DNA from: CAG-390 sp045531455
GTDB taxonomy: Bacteria; Bacillota; Clostridia; Oscillospirales; CAG-272
Assembly: GCA_045531455.1 (NCBI GenBank)
Contig: JAZSEA010000075.1
Span: 1 to 64,000 of the forward strand
Reading direction: 5' to 3'
Length of the DNA: 64,000 nucleotides
The notes beneath the pieces were generated by a model. It was not told the DNA's origin. It saw only the letters and a list, made by a program, of their open reading frames with translations, and searched no databases. The position numbers were made by a program, and so were the translations under genes. Below are positions 1 through 9,740 of the stretch, piece after piece. Each line of letters begins with the position of its first letter. Positions within the stretch are counted from its first letter, which is position 1.

Positions 1-72
1 CGTGAGGTGGGAGCAGTTTTGACGGAGCAGATTTTTTCGAGAACAAGGTTCTCTTCGATGATCATATATTAA
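1..72 (+). CDS. possible 3' end of an upstream gene (partial)
   Basis: The first frame is open from the window edge to a TAA at 70-72 and would encode 23 residues. The other two forward frames stop within the first 21 bases. I do not recognise the fragment. The roughly 98 bases between it and mutS hold the mutS ribosome binding site but no clear promoter. It could equally be non-coding. Confidence 0.25.
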   Translation, partial: REVGAVLTEQIFSRTRFSSMIIY

Positions 73-170
73 TATTATCAAGGAAAGAACTGCAGTTATC
101 GGGAAAATCTGCCCGACAAAACCAATTATGTTCGACTCCCGTACGGCTAAGAAATGAGAGGTGTTGCATT

Positions 171-2753
171 ATGACACCAATGATGCAGCAATATTTTGAA
201 ATAAAAAATCAATATGAGGGCTACCTCTTGTTTTACCGTCTCGGCGACTTTTACGAGATGTTCTTTGACGATGCCCTTACAGCATCGCGCGAGCTCGATC
301 TGACACTTACGGGTCGAGATTGCGGTGAAGCGGAACGCGCTCCTATGTGCGGAGTGCCCTTCCACAGCGCGGAAGGATATATTGCCAAGCTGATAGACAA
401 AGGCTACAAGGTCGCTATCTGCGAGCAGGTAGAGGATCCCGCGACGGCAAAGGGACTTGTTAAGCGTGACGTTATCCGTATCATTACGCCCGGTACTGTT
501 ATCGAACCGCAGATGCTTACGGAAGGAGCCAATAACTTCCTCTGTTCCCTCTGCATCAGCGACAACGGTGCGGGAATCTGCTTTGCCGATATTTCGACGG
601 GACAGATCTATGCTACCGATTTCTCGGGCAGAAACTGTACCGCAGAGATACGTAACGAGCTTGCAACCTACTCTCCGAGCGAGATTCTTATCAATATTCC
701 GCTCAAGTCACAGCCTATGCTCGCGGAATATATCAGAAACAGTCTCGGATCAATGATAGAGGACAGACAACCTCATTTCTTTGAACAAAAGTCTGCTCTC
801 GAAGCCGCCGAGGCTCAGTTCTCGAATATTCTCCGCGATGAGGACAAGCAGAGACGCGAGCTTATCTGCGCACTCGGAGCTATGATGTCATATATTGCCA
901 TAACGCAGAGATCGGATATGTCTTATATTAAGGATCTCAATATCTACGAGAATGGCAAGTATATGCAGATCGACTATTCCACCCGCCGTAACCTCGAGCT
1001 CACCGAAACGATGCGCTCGAAGGAGAAGAAGGGATCGCTTCTTTGGGTACTTGATAAGACAAAGAGCGCGGCAGGCGCAAGAATGCTGAAGTTCTGGATC
1101 GAGCATCCGCTTCTCAATATGTCGGATATACTTCGCCGACAGAATGCGGTTACCGAGCTATTCGATAATTATATCCTCCGCGAGGATATTTCGGATCTTA
1201 TGAATTCGGTCCTCGACCTCGAGCGACTTATCGCACGTGTCGTTTTCGGAAGCGCTAATGCACGAGATCTTCGTGCGATCGGTTCTTCGCTTTCGGTTGT
1301 TCCGAAGGTCAAGGAGATCCTCTCGACTTGCACGGGCAACGAGCTTGTCTCTCTCCGAAATCAGCTTGATGCACTTGAAGATATCACGAACCTCATTGAC
1401 AAAGCAATAAGTGACGACCCACCCTTTACTATCCGCGAAGGCGGAATAATCGCTAAGGGATATAATAAGGACGTCGACGAACTCCGAACGATCCTCGACG
1501 GCGGCAAGGATTGGCTTGAAGAAATTGCCGAAAGAGAACGCGAAGCGACTGGAATCAAAACGCTCAGAATAGGCAACAACCGAGTTTTCGGTTACTATAT
1601 TGAGGTGTCGAAGTCCTTTATGGATCAGGTTCCTGCTCATTATATCAGAAAACAAACTCTCGCAAACGGCGAGAGATACATAACAGAGGAGCTCAAGAAG
1701 ATCGAATCCACCGTTCTCGGCGCTGGCGATCGACTTTCGGCACTCGAATACGATCTCTTCTCGGAGATCAGAAATAAAGTCGCGGCGGCTTCTTCGAGAA
1801 TTCAGAACACCGCCTCGAATCTTGCTAAGCTTGACGTTTATTGCTCGCTTGCATCGGTTGCCGCAAAGAATAATTACGCTTGCCCCGTTATCAATGACAG
1901 CAAGATGATCGATATCCGCGACGGCAGACATCCCGTTGTCGAGCTCTTTGTCAAGGATGCATATTTCGTCCCGAACGATACGCATCTCGATATGAAGAAT
2001 TCGCGTGTTATGATCATTACGGGACCGAATATGGCGGGTAAATCTACGTATATGCGTCAGGTCGCTCTCATCAGCATAATGATGCAGATCGGTTCTTTTG
2101 TTCCTGCAGCAAGTGCTGATCTCTGCGTGGTTGACCGTGTATTCACACGTGTCGGCGCATCGGATGACCTTGCTTCGGGTCAGTCGACCTTTATGCTCGA
2201 GATGACTGAGGTCGCAACGATCCTTCGTAACGCGACCAAGAACAGCCTCATAATCTATGATGAGGTCGGCAGAGGTACTTCCACCTTCGACGGTATGAGC
2301 ATCGCTCGCGCAATCGTTGAGTACACTCAAAGCAAAAAGGTCGGGGCAAAGACTTTGTTCGCAACGCACTATCACGAGCTGACGTCACTTGCTGACGAGC
2401 TTGACGGTGTTGTAAACTATAATATTGCCGCACGAAAGCGCGGCGACGGTATCGTTTTCCTTCGTAAGATCGTTCCGGGCGGTACAGATGACAGCTACGG
2501 CATCGAGGTTGCCAAGCTTGCGGGAATACCGAATGAGGTCATTAACCGTGCGAAAGTCATCCTCGCGGAGACCGAAGCGCGCGCAAGAGCGATGAACGAT
2601 AAGGAAATTGATATCGAAAATGATATCGAGATCACTCTTGATGATTGCATCAATGACAGCGTTATTGATGATATCAGAGCGGCTGATCTCAATAATATGT
2701 CGCCCTTTGAGGCGATGGCTCTTCTTAACGAGCTGCAGAAAAAACTAAAGTAA
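171..2753 (+). CDS. mutS: DNA mismatch repair protein MutS
   Basis: MutS recognises mispaired bases and short loops and recruits MutL. The 860-residue product is normal for the family. The mismatch-reading F-x-E motif lies at about residues 27-29 (GDFYEMF). The C-terminal ABC-type ATPase has its Walker A at about 618-626 (GPNMAGKST) and DEVGRGTST at about 697-705, followed by a helix-turn-helix region and the short dimerising tail. A GAGAGGTG ribosome binding site sits just before the ATG. mutL follows after 12 bases, so the two are probably co-transcribed. Confidence 0.97.
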   Translation: MTPMMQQYFEIKNQYEGYLLFYRLGDFYEMFFDDALTASRELDLTLTGRDCGEAERAPMCGVPFHSAEGYIAKLIDKGYKVAICEQVEDPATAKGLVKRDVIRIITPGTVIEPQMLTEGANNFLCSLCISDNGAGICFADISTGQIYATDFSGRNCTAEIRNELATYSPSEILINIPLKSQPMLAEYIRNSLGSMIEDRQPHFFEQKSALEAAEAQFSNILRDEDKQRRELICALGAMMSYIAITQRSDMSYIKDLNIYENGKYMQIDYSTRRNLELTETMRSKEKKGSLLWVLDKTKSAAGARMLKFWIEHPLLNMSDILRRQNAVTELFDNYILREDISDLMNSVLDLERLIARVVFGSANARDLRAIGSSLSVVPKVKEILSTCTGNELVSLRNQLDALEDITNLIDKAISDDPPFTIREGGIIAKGYNKDVDELRTILDGGKDWLEEIAEREREATGIKTLRIGNNRVFGYYIEVSKSFMDQVPAHYIRKQTLANGERYITEELKKIESTVLGAGDRLSALEYDLFSEIRNKVAAASSRIQNTASNLAKLDVYCSLASVAAKNNYACPVINDSKMIDIRDGRHPVVELFVKDAYFVPNDTHLDMKNSRVMIITGPNMAGKSTYMRQVALISIMMQIGSFVPAASADLCVVDRVFTRVGASDDLASGQSTFMLEMTEVATILRNATKNSLIIYDEVGRGTSTFDGMSIARAIVEYTQSKKVGAKTLFATHYHELTSLADELDGVVNYNIAARKRGDGIVFLRKIVPGGTDDSYGIEVAKLAGIPNEVINRAKVILAETEARARAMNDKEIDIENDIEITLDDCINDSVIDDIRAADLNNMSPFEAMALLNELQKKLK

Positions 2754-2765
2754 ACGGTTGGAAAA

Positions 2766-4688
2766 ATGGGTAAGATAAACGTATTGAGTTTTGAGGTCGC
2801 CAACCTTATTGCCGCGGGAGAGGTCGTTGACAGACCTGCGTCGGTAATAAAGGAACTGGTTGAAAATTCAATAGATGCGGGCGCGGACAGAGTTACCGTT
2901 GAGATTCAGCGAGGCGGAGTGCTCTTTATGCGTGTTACCGATAACGGCTCGGGAATTGAGCCCGAGGATCTGCCCATTGCCGTCCGCCGTCACGCAACGA
3001 GCAAGATCCGCGAGGCAGATGACCTCGATGCAATTATGACTCTCGGCTTCAGAGGCGAAGCGCTTGCCGCAATCTGCTCCGTTGCCGACGTCAGAATTAT
3101 TTCCAAAACTCGCGACCGAGATATGGGCTCGTATATCGAGATCCATTCGGGAAGAGCAGGAGCTGTCAGCGAACGCGGTGCCTCGGACGGTACAACGATA
3201 ATCGTTGAAAATCTTTTCGCGAACGTACCTGCAAGACTTAAATTTCTCAAGCGTGATATTACTGAGGGAATGGCAGTCTGCTCGGTGCTGGAAAAGATCG
3301 CTCTTTCGCATCCCGAGGTAGCATTCAAGCTGATCTCCGACGGATCAGTTAAGCTCGAGACAAGCGGTGACGGAAACCGCAGATCGGCTATCAGATGCGT
3401 CTACGGCAAAGATATTGCCAAGTCGATGATCGAGATCGACGGTGAGCGTGACGGTGTCAAGGTTTCGGGATTTATAACGGCACCCGCTAATCCTCGCGCC
3501 AACAGAAACTATCAGAATTTCTTCATCAACGGAAGATATATCAAAACTAAAACGGGTATGGCTGCCATTGAGCAAGCCTACACCTCCTATATCCCGCCCG
3601 AAAAATTCCCGGGTTGCGTGATATACATAGACATCGCGCCGAATGCGGTCGACGTCAACGTCCATCCCGGTAAGCTCGAGGTCAAATTCTCGAATGAAAG
3701 GCCCGTCTTCGATTCGATCTACCATTCGGTAAGAACTGCGCTCGCGGAAAATACCGAACGCCCCGAGATCAGCGATCTTGAGGGCAGAAAGCCTGCTTTT
3801 ACAAGCACAAACGCTTGGAAACCGTCAGCTAATCTCGCTTATGCTCCCGTTGTGGACCGCACTCTCGACCCGAAATCCCCTTTTACACAGATAGATATTT
3901 CCGAGCCTCAGGCTCCTGCTGCTCAAGCAACTCCGGCACCGATTGAACGCGCACCCGAACCCGTTTTCAGATCAACTCCCGCGTATTACGGTTCTGTTGA
4001 AAAGCCCTCGATTCAGGAAGCGCCCAAATCGCAACCGACTCCGATCGAGGAACCTAAAAAGATTGATGACGAGCCGAACAAATATGCTTATGACCCTTCT
4101 CATTCCGCGGGCGGCTTCTACAGACTTGTCGGCGAGGTTTTCAACTCTTATATTATTGTCGAAAGCAATAACAATATGCTTTTGATCGATAAGCACGCTG
4201 CGCACGAAAGACTCATATTTGAGTCTCTCAAACGCGCGCTGAGAACTCATGAACGCGATACACAGCTTATGGCTGTTCCGATCGAGGTAATGCTTATGAG
4301 CGATGAAATATCCGCACTTGAGCAATATCGCACGCAGATCGAAGCAACCGGCTTCGGATTCAACACCGCTCGAAACACGGTCTACGTTACAGAGATACCT
4401 TCCTCAATTTCGGTAAATGCTGTATCTGCCATCTTTGAGTCATTTGCCGACTCGATAAGAAAGGGCTCGGGAGTTGAGCTCACCGCAGATATCGTCTTTG
4501 AGAAGGCGCTTTATCAAGCTTCCTGTAAAGCGGCTATAAAAGCGGGCAGAGTTTATCCCGAAGGCTACGCCGAATGGCTCGTCAGAGAACTTAAGGCAAA
4601 TCCCGAGGTCATATGCTGTCCCCACGGCAGACCTATAGCCATAGAAATTAACAAAAATACAATAGATCACTTATTCAAGAGGAATTAA
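2766..4688 (+). CDS. mutL: DNA mismatch repair protein MutL (endonuclease type)
   Basis: MutL couples mismatch recognition by MutS to strand removal. The N-terminal GHKL ATPase is clear: ELVENSIDAGA at about 30-40, DNGSGI near 59 and GFRGEAL near 94. A proline-rich linker (about 335-440) leads to the C-terminal dimerisation domain. That domain carries the metal-dependent endonuclease motifs: DKHAAHERLIFE near 474 (the usual DQHA with K for Q), SCKAAIKAG and CPHGRP near 617. This is therefore the nicking MutL of bacteria without MutH. It lies between mutS and tgt, with 1 base to tgt. Confidence 0.97.
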   Translation: MGKINVLSFEVANLIAAGEVVDRPASVIKELVENSIDAGADRVTVEIQRGGVLFMRVTDNGSGIEPEDLPIAVRRHATSKIREADDLDAIMTLGFRGEALAAICSVADVRIISKTRDRDMGSYIEIHSGRAGAVSERGASDGTTIIVENLFANVPARLKFLKRDITEGMAVCSVLEKIALSHPEVAFKLISDGSVKLETSGDGNRRSAIRCVYGKDIAKSMIEIDGERDGVKVSGFITAPANPRANRNYQNFFINGRYIKTKTGMAAIEQAYTSYIPPEKFPGCVIYIDIAPNAVDVNVHPGKLEVKFSNERPVFDSIYHSVRTALAENTERPEISDLEGRKPAFTSTNAWKPSANLAYAPVVDRTLDPKSPFTQIDISEPQAPAAQATPAPIERAPEPVFRSTPAYYGSVEKPSIQEAPKSQPTPIEEPKKIDDEPNKYAYDPSHSAGGFYRLVGEVFNSYIIVESNNNMLLIDKHAAHERLIFESLKRALRTHERDTQLMAVPIEVMLMSDEISALEQYRTQIEATGFGFNTARNTVYVTEIPSSISVNAVSAIFESFADSIRKGSGVELTADIVFEKALYQASCKAAIKAGRVYPEGYAEWLVRELKANPEVICCPHGRPIAIEINKNTIDHLFKRN

Positions 4689-4689
4689 A

Positions 4690-5823
4690 ATGTTTGAACT
4701 GCTAAAGCAGGAAGGCCGCGCACGACGCGGAATCTTCCATACTGTCCACGGTGATATCCAGACCCCCGTATTTATGAACGTCGGCACTTGCGCGGCTGTA
4801 AAGGGCGGAATATCCTCCGAGGACCTTCGCGAGGTTCGCTGCCAGGTCGAACTCTCGAATACGTATCATCTTCATATCCGTCCCGGTGATAAGCTCATTT
4901 ATGAAATGGGCGGACTTCATAAGTTTATGAATTGGAGCGGTCCTATCCTTACCGATAGCGGCGGATTCCAGGTTTTCTCGCTTTCTCAGCTCCGCAAGAT
5001 CACCGAGGAAGGGGTAAAATTTGCATCCCACGTTGACGGCAAGCGAATCTTTATGGGTCCCGAGGAGAGTATGCAGATTCAGTCGCATCTCGGATCAACC
5101 ATTGCAATGGCGTTCGACGAGTGTGTTGAAAACCCCGCACCCTATAAGTACGTCAAGCAGTCTGCCGAGAGAACTGTTCGTTGGCTTGTCAGATGTAAGG
5201 AAGAAATGGCTCGACTTAATTCGCTCCCCGATACCGTTAACCCTCATCAGCTTCTCTTCGGAATCAATCAGGGCGGTACCTATGAGGATCTGCGAATCGA
5301 GAATATGAAGGCGATTGCAGAGCTTGATCTCGACGGTTACGCGATCGGCGGTCTCGCTGTCGGCGAGGCTACCGAAGATATGTACCGCATCATCGATGCT
5401 GTCGAACCCTATATGCCCAAGGATAAGGTACGTTATCTTATGGGCGTAGGTACACCTCTTAATATTATTGAGGCTGTACGCCGCGGAGTTGACTTCTTTG
5501 ACTGCGTAATGCCCAGCCGTAACGCGCGCCACGGAAATCTATTCACCTGGAAGGGTAAGATCAACCTCCTCAACGAGAGATTCGCAAAGGACGATAGACC
5601 CATCGATCCTGATTGTCAGTGTCCCGCTTGCCGTCTTTACAGCCGTTCCTATATCCGCCACCTCTTCAAGGCAAAGGAAAGCCTCGGAATGCGCCTTGCG
5701 GTACTTCATAACCTCTATTTCTATAACGAGCTTATGGAAAAGATTCGCGAAGCACTCGATGAGGGCAGATACGAGGAATTCTATCAGCATTATGTAAAGA
5801 TACTCGGAGAGAGAGTACAATAA
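4690..5823 (+). CDS. tgt: queuine/preQ1 tRNA-ribosyltransferase
   Basis: This enzyme exchanges guanine-34 for the queuosine precursor preQ1 in tRNAs with GUN anticodons. The 377-residue length fits a bacterial Tgt. The substrate-binding stretch ILTDSGGFQVFSL holds Asp89, and MPSRNARHG is the conserved RNA-binding loop. The zinc site CxCxxC followed by a distant His (DCQCPAC...LHNLYF) lies near the C terminus. The ATG is 1 base after the mutL stop with AGAGGAA upstream, so it belongs to the mutS-mutL unit. Confidence 0.96.
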   Translation: MFELLKQEGRARRGIFHTVHGDIQTPVFMNVGTCAAVKGGISSEDLREVRCQVELSNTYHLHIRPGDKLIYEMGGLHKFMNWSGPILTDSGGFQVFSLSQLRKITEEGVKFASHVDGKRIFMGPEESMQIQSHLGSTIAMAFDECVENPAPYKYVKQSAERTVRWLVRCKEEMARLNSLPDTVNPHQLLFGINQGGTYEDLRIENMKAIAELDLDGYAIGGLAVGEATEDMYRIIDAVEPYMPKDKVRYLMGVGTPLNIIEAVRRGVDFFDCVMPSRNARHGNLFTWKGKINLLNERFAKDDRPIDPDCQCPACRLYSRSYIRHLFKAKESLGMRLAVLHNLYFYNELMEKIREALDEGRYEEFYQHYVKILGERVQ

Positions 5824-5840
5824 TTGTTACAATTAACCTC

Positions 5841-5869
5841 TTGCCAATCAAGCGGATATATAGTATAAT
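5841..5869 (+). promoter_or_regulatory. sigmaA-type promoter for the LCP gene and glyS
   Basis: A -35 TTGCCA (5841-5846) is followed after 17 bases by a -10 TATAAT (5864-5869), about 27 bases before the LCP start codon. Confidence 0.7.
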
Positions 5870-5895
5870 ATATAAAATGAGAAAGGAGGGAAGTA

Positions 5896-7032
5896 ATGCT
5901 CTCTGCAACAAAGAATTTTGTTCTTACGTTTCTGATCGCTCTTGTTATTTTCGGTCTGATCGCATATATGCTCGTCGGACTTGTGCTCAATAATCTTATG
6001 GGCGTCGGAAGCACAGATACAGCAATACCCGAAAATACCGCAGAAACTCCCGAGGACGAGGATCCCGGAAGCATAGGTATACAATTCGGAGATACAGGCG
6101 AATCCTTCAATATACTGTTGATCGGAACAGACTACCGTCCCTCCGAATTTGTGGATTACGATCCCGAGATGCTCGAAAAGCTTTACGGAATCGTCCCCGA
6201 CGAGGTAACACAGGCAACAGCTCCCGATGACGTAAGACCCAATCCCGGATCTGTCATTTCAGATGAAAAATATTGGAGCCCCGACGGAATAGTTGCCGAC
6301 GACGGAAGCCTTATCTTCGGCGGCGGATTCTATACGATCGATTACAGAGTAGTCGAAGCCGATGCCATAGTGCTCCTCAGAGCCGACAAGGAGCGTCAGC
6401 AGTTCACGTTCACCGTATTCCCGACGGATGCCTACGTCGATATGAACGGCAGATACATCAAGCTTTCGGAGGTCTACGGCAGATACGGACTCGATATCCT
6501 TATGGATAAGATCTACGCCCTCACGGGCATCACGATCGACCATCACGCGGTCGTAACTATGAATGATTTCCCCGCGCTTGTCGATACTCTCGGAGGAATA
6601 ACGTATAATATTCCGTACGATATGCAGTATCGCGACTACGCTGGCGGAATCAATATCGATCTCAAAAAGGGCGCACAAAGACTTGACGGTCAGGGTGTTC
6701 TGAACCTTTTGATGTTCAATAATTATACCGACGGAGGCTCGAGACAAAAGACCACGGTCGAGCTGCTCAAAAAGTTCGTAACTACCTTTATCAGCATAAC
6801 CAATTACAACCGCGCACCCGCTGTTTTTGCACAGATAGAGTCATCTGTTGACACAGATTTCACACTCGACGACTTCACGTCAAATCTCGACTTGATATTC
6901 AAGTACGCACATAATAACCGCGAGATCTCGGTTGTCACGGACAAGGTCACCGTCGGAAACGATGAGCTGACGGTTATCAACGAAACAAAGACTTATGACG
7001 TCTTTGCCGATTTCAAGAGAATTTATAATTAA
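5896..7032 (+). CDS. LytR-CpsA-Psr (LCP)-like membrane protein
   Basis: LCP proteins transfer polyprenyl-phosphate-linked glycopolymers to peptidoglycan outside the membrane. The 378-residue product has one N-terminal membrane helix (about 9-33), an acidic linker, and an LCP-type domain from about residue 70 (FNILLIGTD) to 300. It is diverged. The segment that normally reads PRDT is FPTD (175-178), so the usual catalytic Arg is Thr. The later Arg-rich motif is reduced to SRQKT near 282. It may be a variant or non-catalytic LCP. AAAGGAGGG precedes the ATG, and glyS follows 16 bases on. Confidence 0.8.
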   Translation: MLSATKNFVLTFLIALVIFGLIAYMLVGLVLNNLMGVGSTDTAIPENTAETPEDEDPGSIGIQFGDTGESFNILLIGTDYRPSEFVDYDPEMLEKLYGIVPDEVTQATAPDDVRPNPGSVISDEKYWSPDGIVADDGSLIFGGGFYTIDYRVVEADAIVLLRADKERQQFTFTVFPTDAYVDMNGRYIKLSEVYGRYGLDILMDKIYALTGITIDHHAVVTMNDFPALVDTLGGITYNIPYDMQYRDYAGGINIDLKKGAQRLDGQGVLNLLMFNNYTDGGSRQKTTVELLKKFVTTFISITNYNRAPAVFAQIESSVDTDFTLDDFTSNLDLIFKYAHNNREISVVTDKVTVGNDELTVINETKTYDVFADFKRIYN

Positions 7033-7048
7033 AAAAGAGGATACAAAA

Positions 7049-8470
7049 ATGGACAACAAAGCAAAAACCATGGACAAGATCGTGGCTCTTTGTAAGAACC
7101 GCGGCTTCATTTTCCCCGGCTCCGAGATCTACGGCGGCCTTGCTAACACCTGGGACTACGGACCTCTCGGCGTTGAGCTGAAGAACAACGTAAAGAAGGC
7201 TTGGTGGAAGAAGTTCGTTCAGGAGAACAAGTACAACGTCGGTCTCGATGCGGCTATTCTGATGAACCCCCAGACCTGGGTAGCATCCGGTCACCTTGCA
7301 GGCTTCTCGGATCCCCTTATGGACTGCCGCGAGTGCCACGAAAGATTCCGCGCTGACAAGCTCATCGAGGATTGGTGCGCAGAGAACAGCTTCGAGCTTC
7401 CCAAGCCCATCGATGCTTTCACCCACGCTGAGATGAAGGAATTCGTTGAAGAGCACAACATTCCTTGCCCCACCTGCGGAAAGCATAACTTCACCGACAT
7501 CCGTCAGTTCAACCTTATGTTCAAGACCTTCCAGGGCGTAACCGAGGACGCAAAGAACACTGTTTATCTCCGTCCCGAGACAGCTCAGGGTATTTTCACC
7601 AACTTCGTAAACGTACAGAGAACCACCAGACGCAAGATGCCCTTCGGTATCGCTCAGATCGGTAAGTCCTTCCGTAACGAGATCACCCCCGGTAACTTCA
7701 TCTTCCGTGTACGTGAGTTCGAGCAGATGGAGCTTGAGTTCTTCTGCAAACCCGGCACCGACCTTGAGTGGTTCGCATACTGGAGAGAATTCTGCCACAA
7801 TTGGCTGCTTTCCATCGGTCTGCGCGACGAGAACATCCGTCTCCGCGACCACGATCCCGAGGAGCTTTGCTTCTATTCCAAGGCAACCACCGACTTCGTA
7901 TTCCTCTTCCCGTTCGGATGGGGCGAGCTCTGGGGCGTTGCTGACAGAACCGACTACGACCTTACCCAGCATCAGAATGAGTCGAGAAAGGACCTCACCT
8001 ATTTCGATCCCGAGACTAACGAGAGATACGTCCCCTACGTTGTTGAGCCTTCTCTCGGCGTAGAAAGAAGCGTTCTCGCGGTACTTTGCGATGCTTACGA
8101 CGAGGAAGTTATCGACGAGGCTAAGAACGACGTAAGAACCGTTCTCCACCTCCATCCCACCCTCGCGCCCTTCAAGGCGGCTATTCTTCCTCTCTCGAAG
8201 AAGCTCTCCGACAAGGCAAGCGAGATCTACGCTGACCTCTCCAAGAAGTTTATGCTCGACTATGACGAGACCGGTTCGATCGGTAAGAGATACCGCCGTC
8301 AGGACGAGATCGGCACACCTCTTTGCATCACCGTTGACTTTGATACCGTCGGCGACGCAGAGAAGGAAGGTGACGGCTGCGTAACCGTCCGCGACCGTGA
8401 CACTATGGAGCAGGTAAGAATCCCGATCTCCGAGCTCGAGGCTTACATTACCGAAAAGATCGCATACTGA
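7049..8470 (+). CDS. glyS: glycyl-tRNA synthetase (single-chain, dimeric type)
   Basis: This enzyme charges tRNA-Gly. I place the start at 7049 because AAGAGG lies 8 bases upstream and the conserved sequence begins there; longer readings overlap the LCP gene. The 473-residue class II enzyme shows ETAQGIFTNF, the motif 2 region RNEITPGNFIFRVREFEQ and motif 3 VEPSLGVERSVLA. Two CxxC pairs near 92 and 135 suggest a metal-binding insertion. Codon choice is noticeably more biased (AAG, GTA, TTC, ACC) than in neighbouring genes, as expected for high expression. It is the single-chain form, not the alpha2beta2 GlyQ/GlyS form. Confidence 0.96.
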   Translation: MDNKAKTMDKIVALCKNRGFIFPGSEIYGGLANTWDYGPLGVELKNNVKKAWWKKFVQENKYNVGLDAAILMNPQTWVASGHLAGFSDPLMDCRECHERFRADKLIEDWCAENSFELPKPIDAFTHAEMKEFVEEHNIPCPTCGKHNFTDIRQFNLMFKTFQGVTEDAKNTVYLRPETAQGIFTNFVNVQRTTRRKMPFGIAQIGKSFRNEITPGNFIFRVREFEQMELEFFCKPGTDLEWFAYWREFCHNWLLSIGLRDENIRLRDHDPEELCFYSKATTDFVFLFPFGWGELWGVADRTDYDLTQHQNESRKDLTYFDPETNERYVPYVVEPSLGVERSVLAVLCDAYDEEVIDEAKNDVRTVLHLHPTLAPFKAAILPLSKKLSDKASEIYADLSKKFMLDYDETGSIGKRYRRQDEIGTPLCITVDFDTVGDAEKEGDGCVTVRDRDTMEQVRIPISELEAYITEKIAY

Positions 8471-8480
8471 TCATAAAAAT

Positions 8481-8505
8481 AAAACCGTTGCATCGCAACG
8501 GTTTT
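8481..8505. terminator. bidirectional terminator between glyS and rpe
   Basis: A perfect 11-bp stem (8481-8491 with 8495-8505) has a 3-base loop, with A/T tracts on both sides. It ends the converging glyS and rpe transcripts; the rpe stop codon lies about 5 bases away. Confidence 0.9.
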
Positions 8506-8509
8506 ATTT

Positions 8510-9160
8510 TTATGAATTCTTCCTCATATCCTCAATAGTCTTCTTCGGATCCGGTGATCTGAACACCGCGGTACCCGCAACGATCACGTTTGCACCCGCA
8601 TCTGTAACGAGCGAAATATTCTTCTCAGAAATTCCGCCGTCAACCTGAATATTGCAGTTGTATCCGTTTTCATCAATAGCCTTGCGGATAACCTTGACTT
8701 TTTCGAGAGTCTCAGGAATCAGCGATTGACCGCCGAATCCGGGCTCTACGGTCATAACGAGCACCATATCAAGCTCGGAAAGGTAGGGAAGAACTGCCTC
8801 TGCAGGAGTCTTCGGCGAGATCGATATCGAAGCCTTCTTGCCAAGCTCTCGGATCTTTTTGATAAGCGCCGAGGGATTATCACAAGCCTCATAGTGGAAG
8901 GTGATTATATCCGCGCCGGCATCTGCAAATCTTTCAACGTATCTTTCGGGCTTCGTTATCATAAGGTGAACGTCGAAGATGAGACCGCTGGATTTACGAA
9001 GCGACTCAATAACGGGCAGGCCGAACGAAATGTTCGGCACGAAAACGCCGTCCATTACGTCAAGGTGCAGATAGTCTGCACCCGCTTCTTCGATTCTTTT
9101 AACTTCGTCCCCAAGCTTCGAAAAATCCGCCGCAAGCAGGGAAGGGGAAATATAGATCAT
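8510..9160 (-). CDS. rpe: ribulose-phosphate 3-epimerase
   Basis: Rpe interconverts ribulose-5-phosphate and xylulose-5-phosphate in the pentose phosphate pathway. The 216-residue TIM barrel shows ISPSLLAADF at the start, LHLDVMDGVFVPN at about 31-43 and the phosphate-binding VDGGI near 173. AGAGG precedes the ATG. It is last in the minus-strand operon, 106 bases after ispF. I see no clear promoter or gene in that gap, so read-through from ispF is likely. Confidence 0.96.
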   Translation of the reverse strand: MIYISPSLLAADFSKLGDEVKRIEEAGADYLHLDVMDGVFVPNISFGLPVIESLRKSSGLIFDVHLMITKPERYVERFADAGADIITFHYEACDNPSALIKKIRELGKKASISISPKTPAEAVLPYLSELDMVLVMTVEPGFGGQSLIPETLEKVKVIRKAIDENGYNCNIQVDGGISEKNISLVTDAGANVIVAGTAVFRSPDPKKTIEDMRKNS

Positions 9161-9266
9161 TTATATAACCTCTGTCATAAAATGTAATGTGAAGATATGC
9201 TCATCCTTCGGACAAAGCCGTAGAAAACGCGGGAAGTGACCTCAAAATGTCCGATCGGGGTGAGCT

Positions 9267-9740
9267 TTATATTTTTTCTATAAGACAAACAGCGTGAGCG
9301 GCAATACCCTCACCGCTGCCCGTAAATCCGAGCTTTTCTTCTGTCGTTGCCTTTACGTTGACGTCATCAACGTCGATTGAAAGCGCATCGGCAATCCTCT
9401 CGCGCATAAGCTGAATGTGAGGCGCGAGTTTGGGTCTCTGCGCAATTACTGTAGAATCTACGTTAACTATCTTGTAACCTCTTTCCGCGATCAGAGAGGC
9501 AACGTGACGCGTCAGAGCGAGGCTGTCAGCACCCTTGTATGCGGGATCGGTGTCGGGAAAATGCTTTCCGATATCTCCGAGTGCCGCCGCACCGAGAATC
9601 GCATCCATTATCGCGTGGAGAAGAACGTCAGCATCAGAATGACCGAGAAGACCGAATCCGCAATCAATCTTGACCCCGCCGATGAACATTTCGCGCGCGG
9701 GATCCGTGCGGTGAACGTCATATCCGTGCCCAATCCTCAT
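9267..9740 (-). CDS. ispF: 2-C-methyl-D-erythritol 2,4-cyclodiphosphate synthase
   Basis: IspF carries out the cyclising step of the MEP isoprenoid pathway. The 157-residue protein has the metal ligands of GHGYDVHR (Asp8, His10) and of HSDADVLLHAIMDAILGA, plus the C-terminal TTEEKLGFTGSGEGIAAHA signature. Its ATG overlaps the ispD stop by 4 bases (ATGA), indicating translational coupling; ispD and ispF catalyse nearby steps of the same pathway. Confidence 0.97.
   Translation of the reverse strand: MRIGHGYDVHRTDPAREMFIGGVKIDCGFGLLGHSDADVLLHAIMDAILGAAALGDIGKHFPDTDPAYKGADSLALTRHVASLIAERGYKIVNVDSTVIAQRPKLAPHIQLMRERIADALSIDVDDVNVKATTEEKLGFTGSGEGIAAHAVCLIEKI

Noticed and set aside
1158..2375. A 405-codon minus-strand open frame inside mutS
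   Set aside because: Antisense to conserved MutS motifs; no ribosome binding site or family resemblance.
9161..9266. A small gene in the ispF-rpe gap
   Set aside because: No frame with a ribosome binding site and useful length; likely only spacer.
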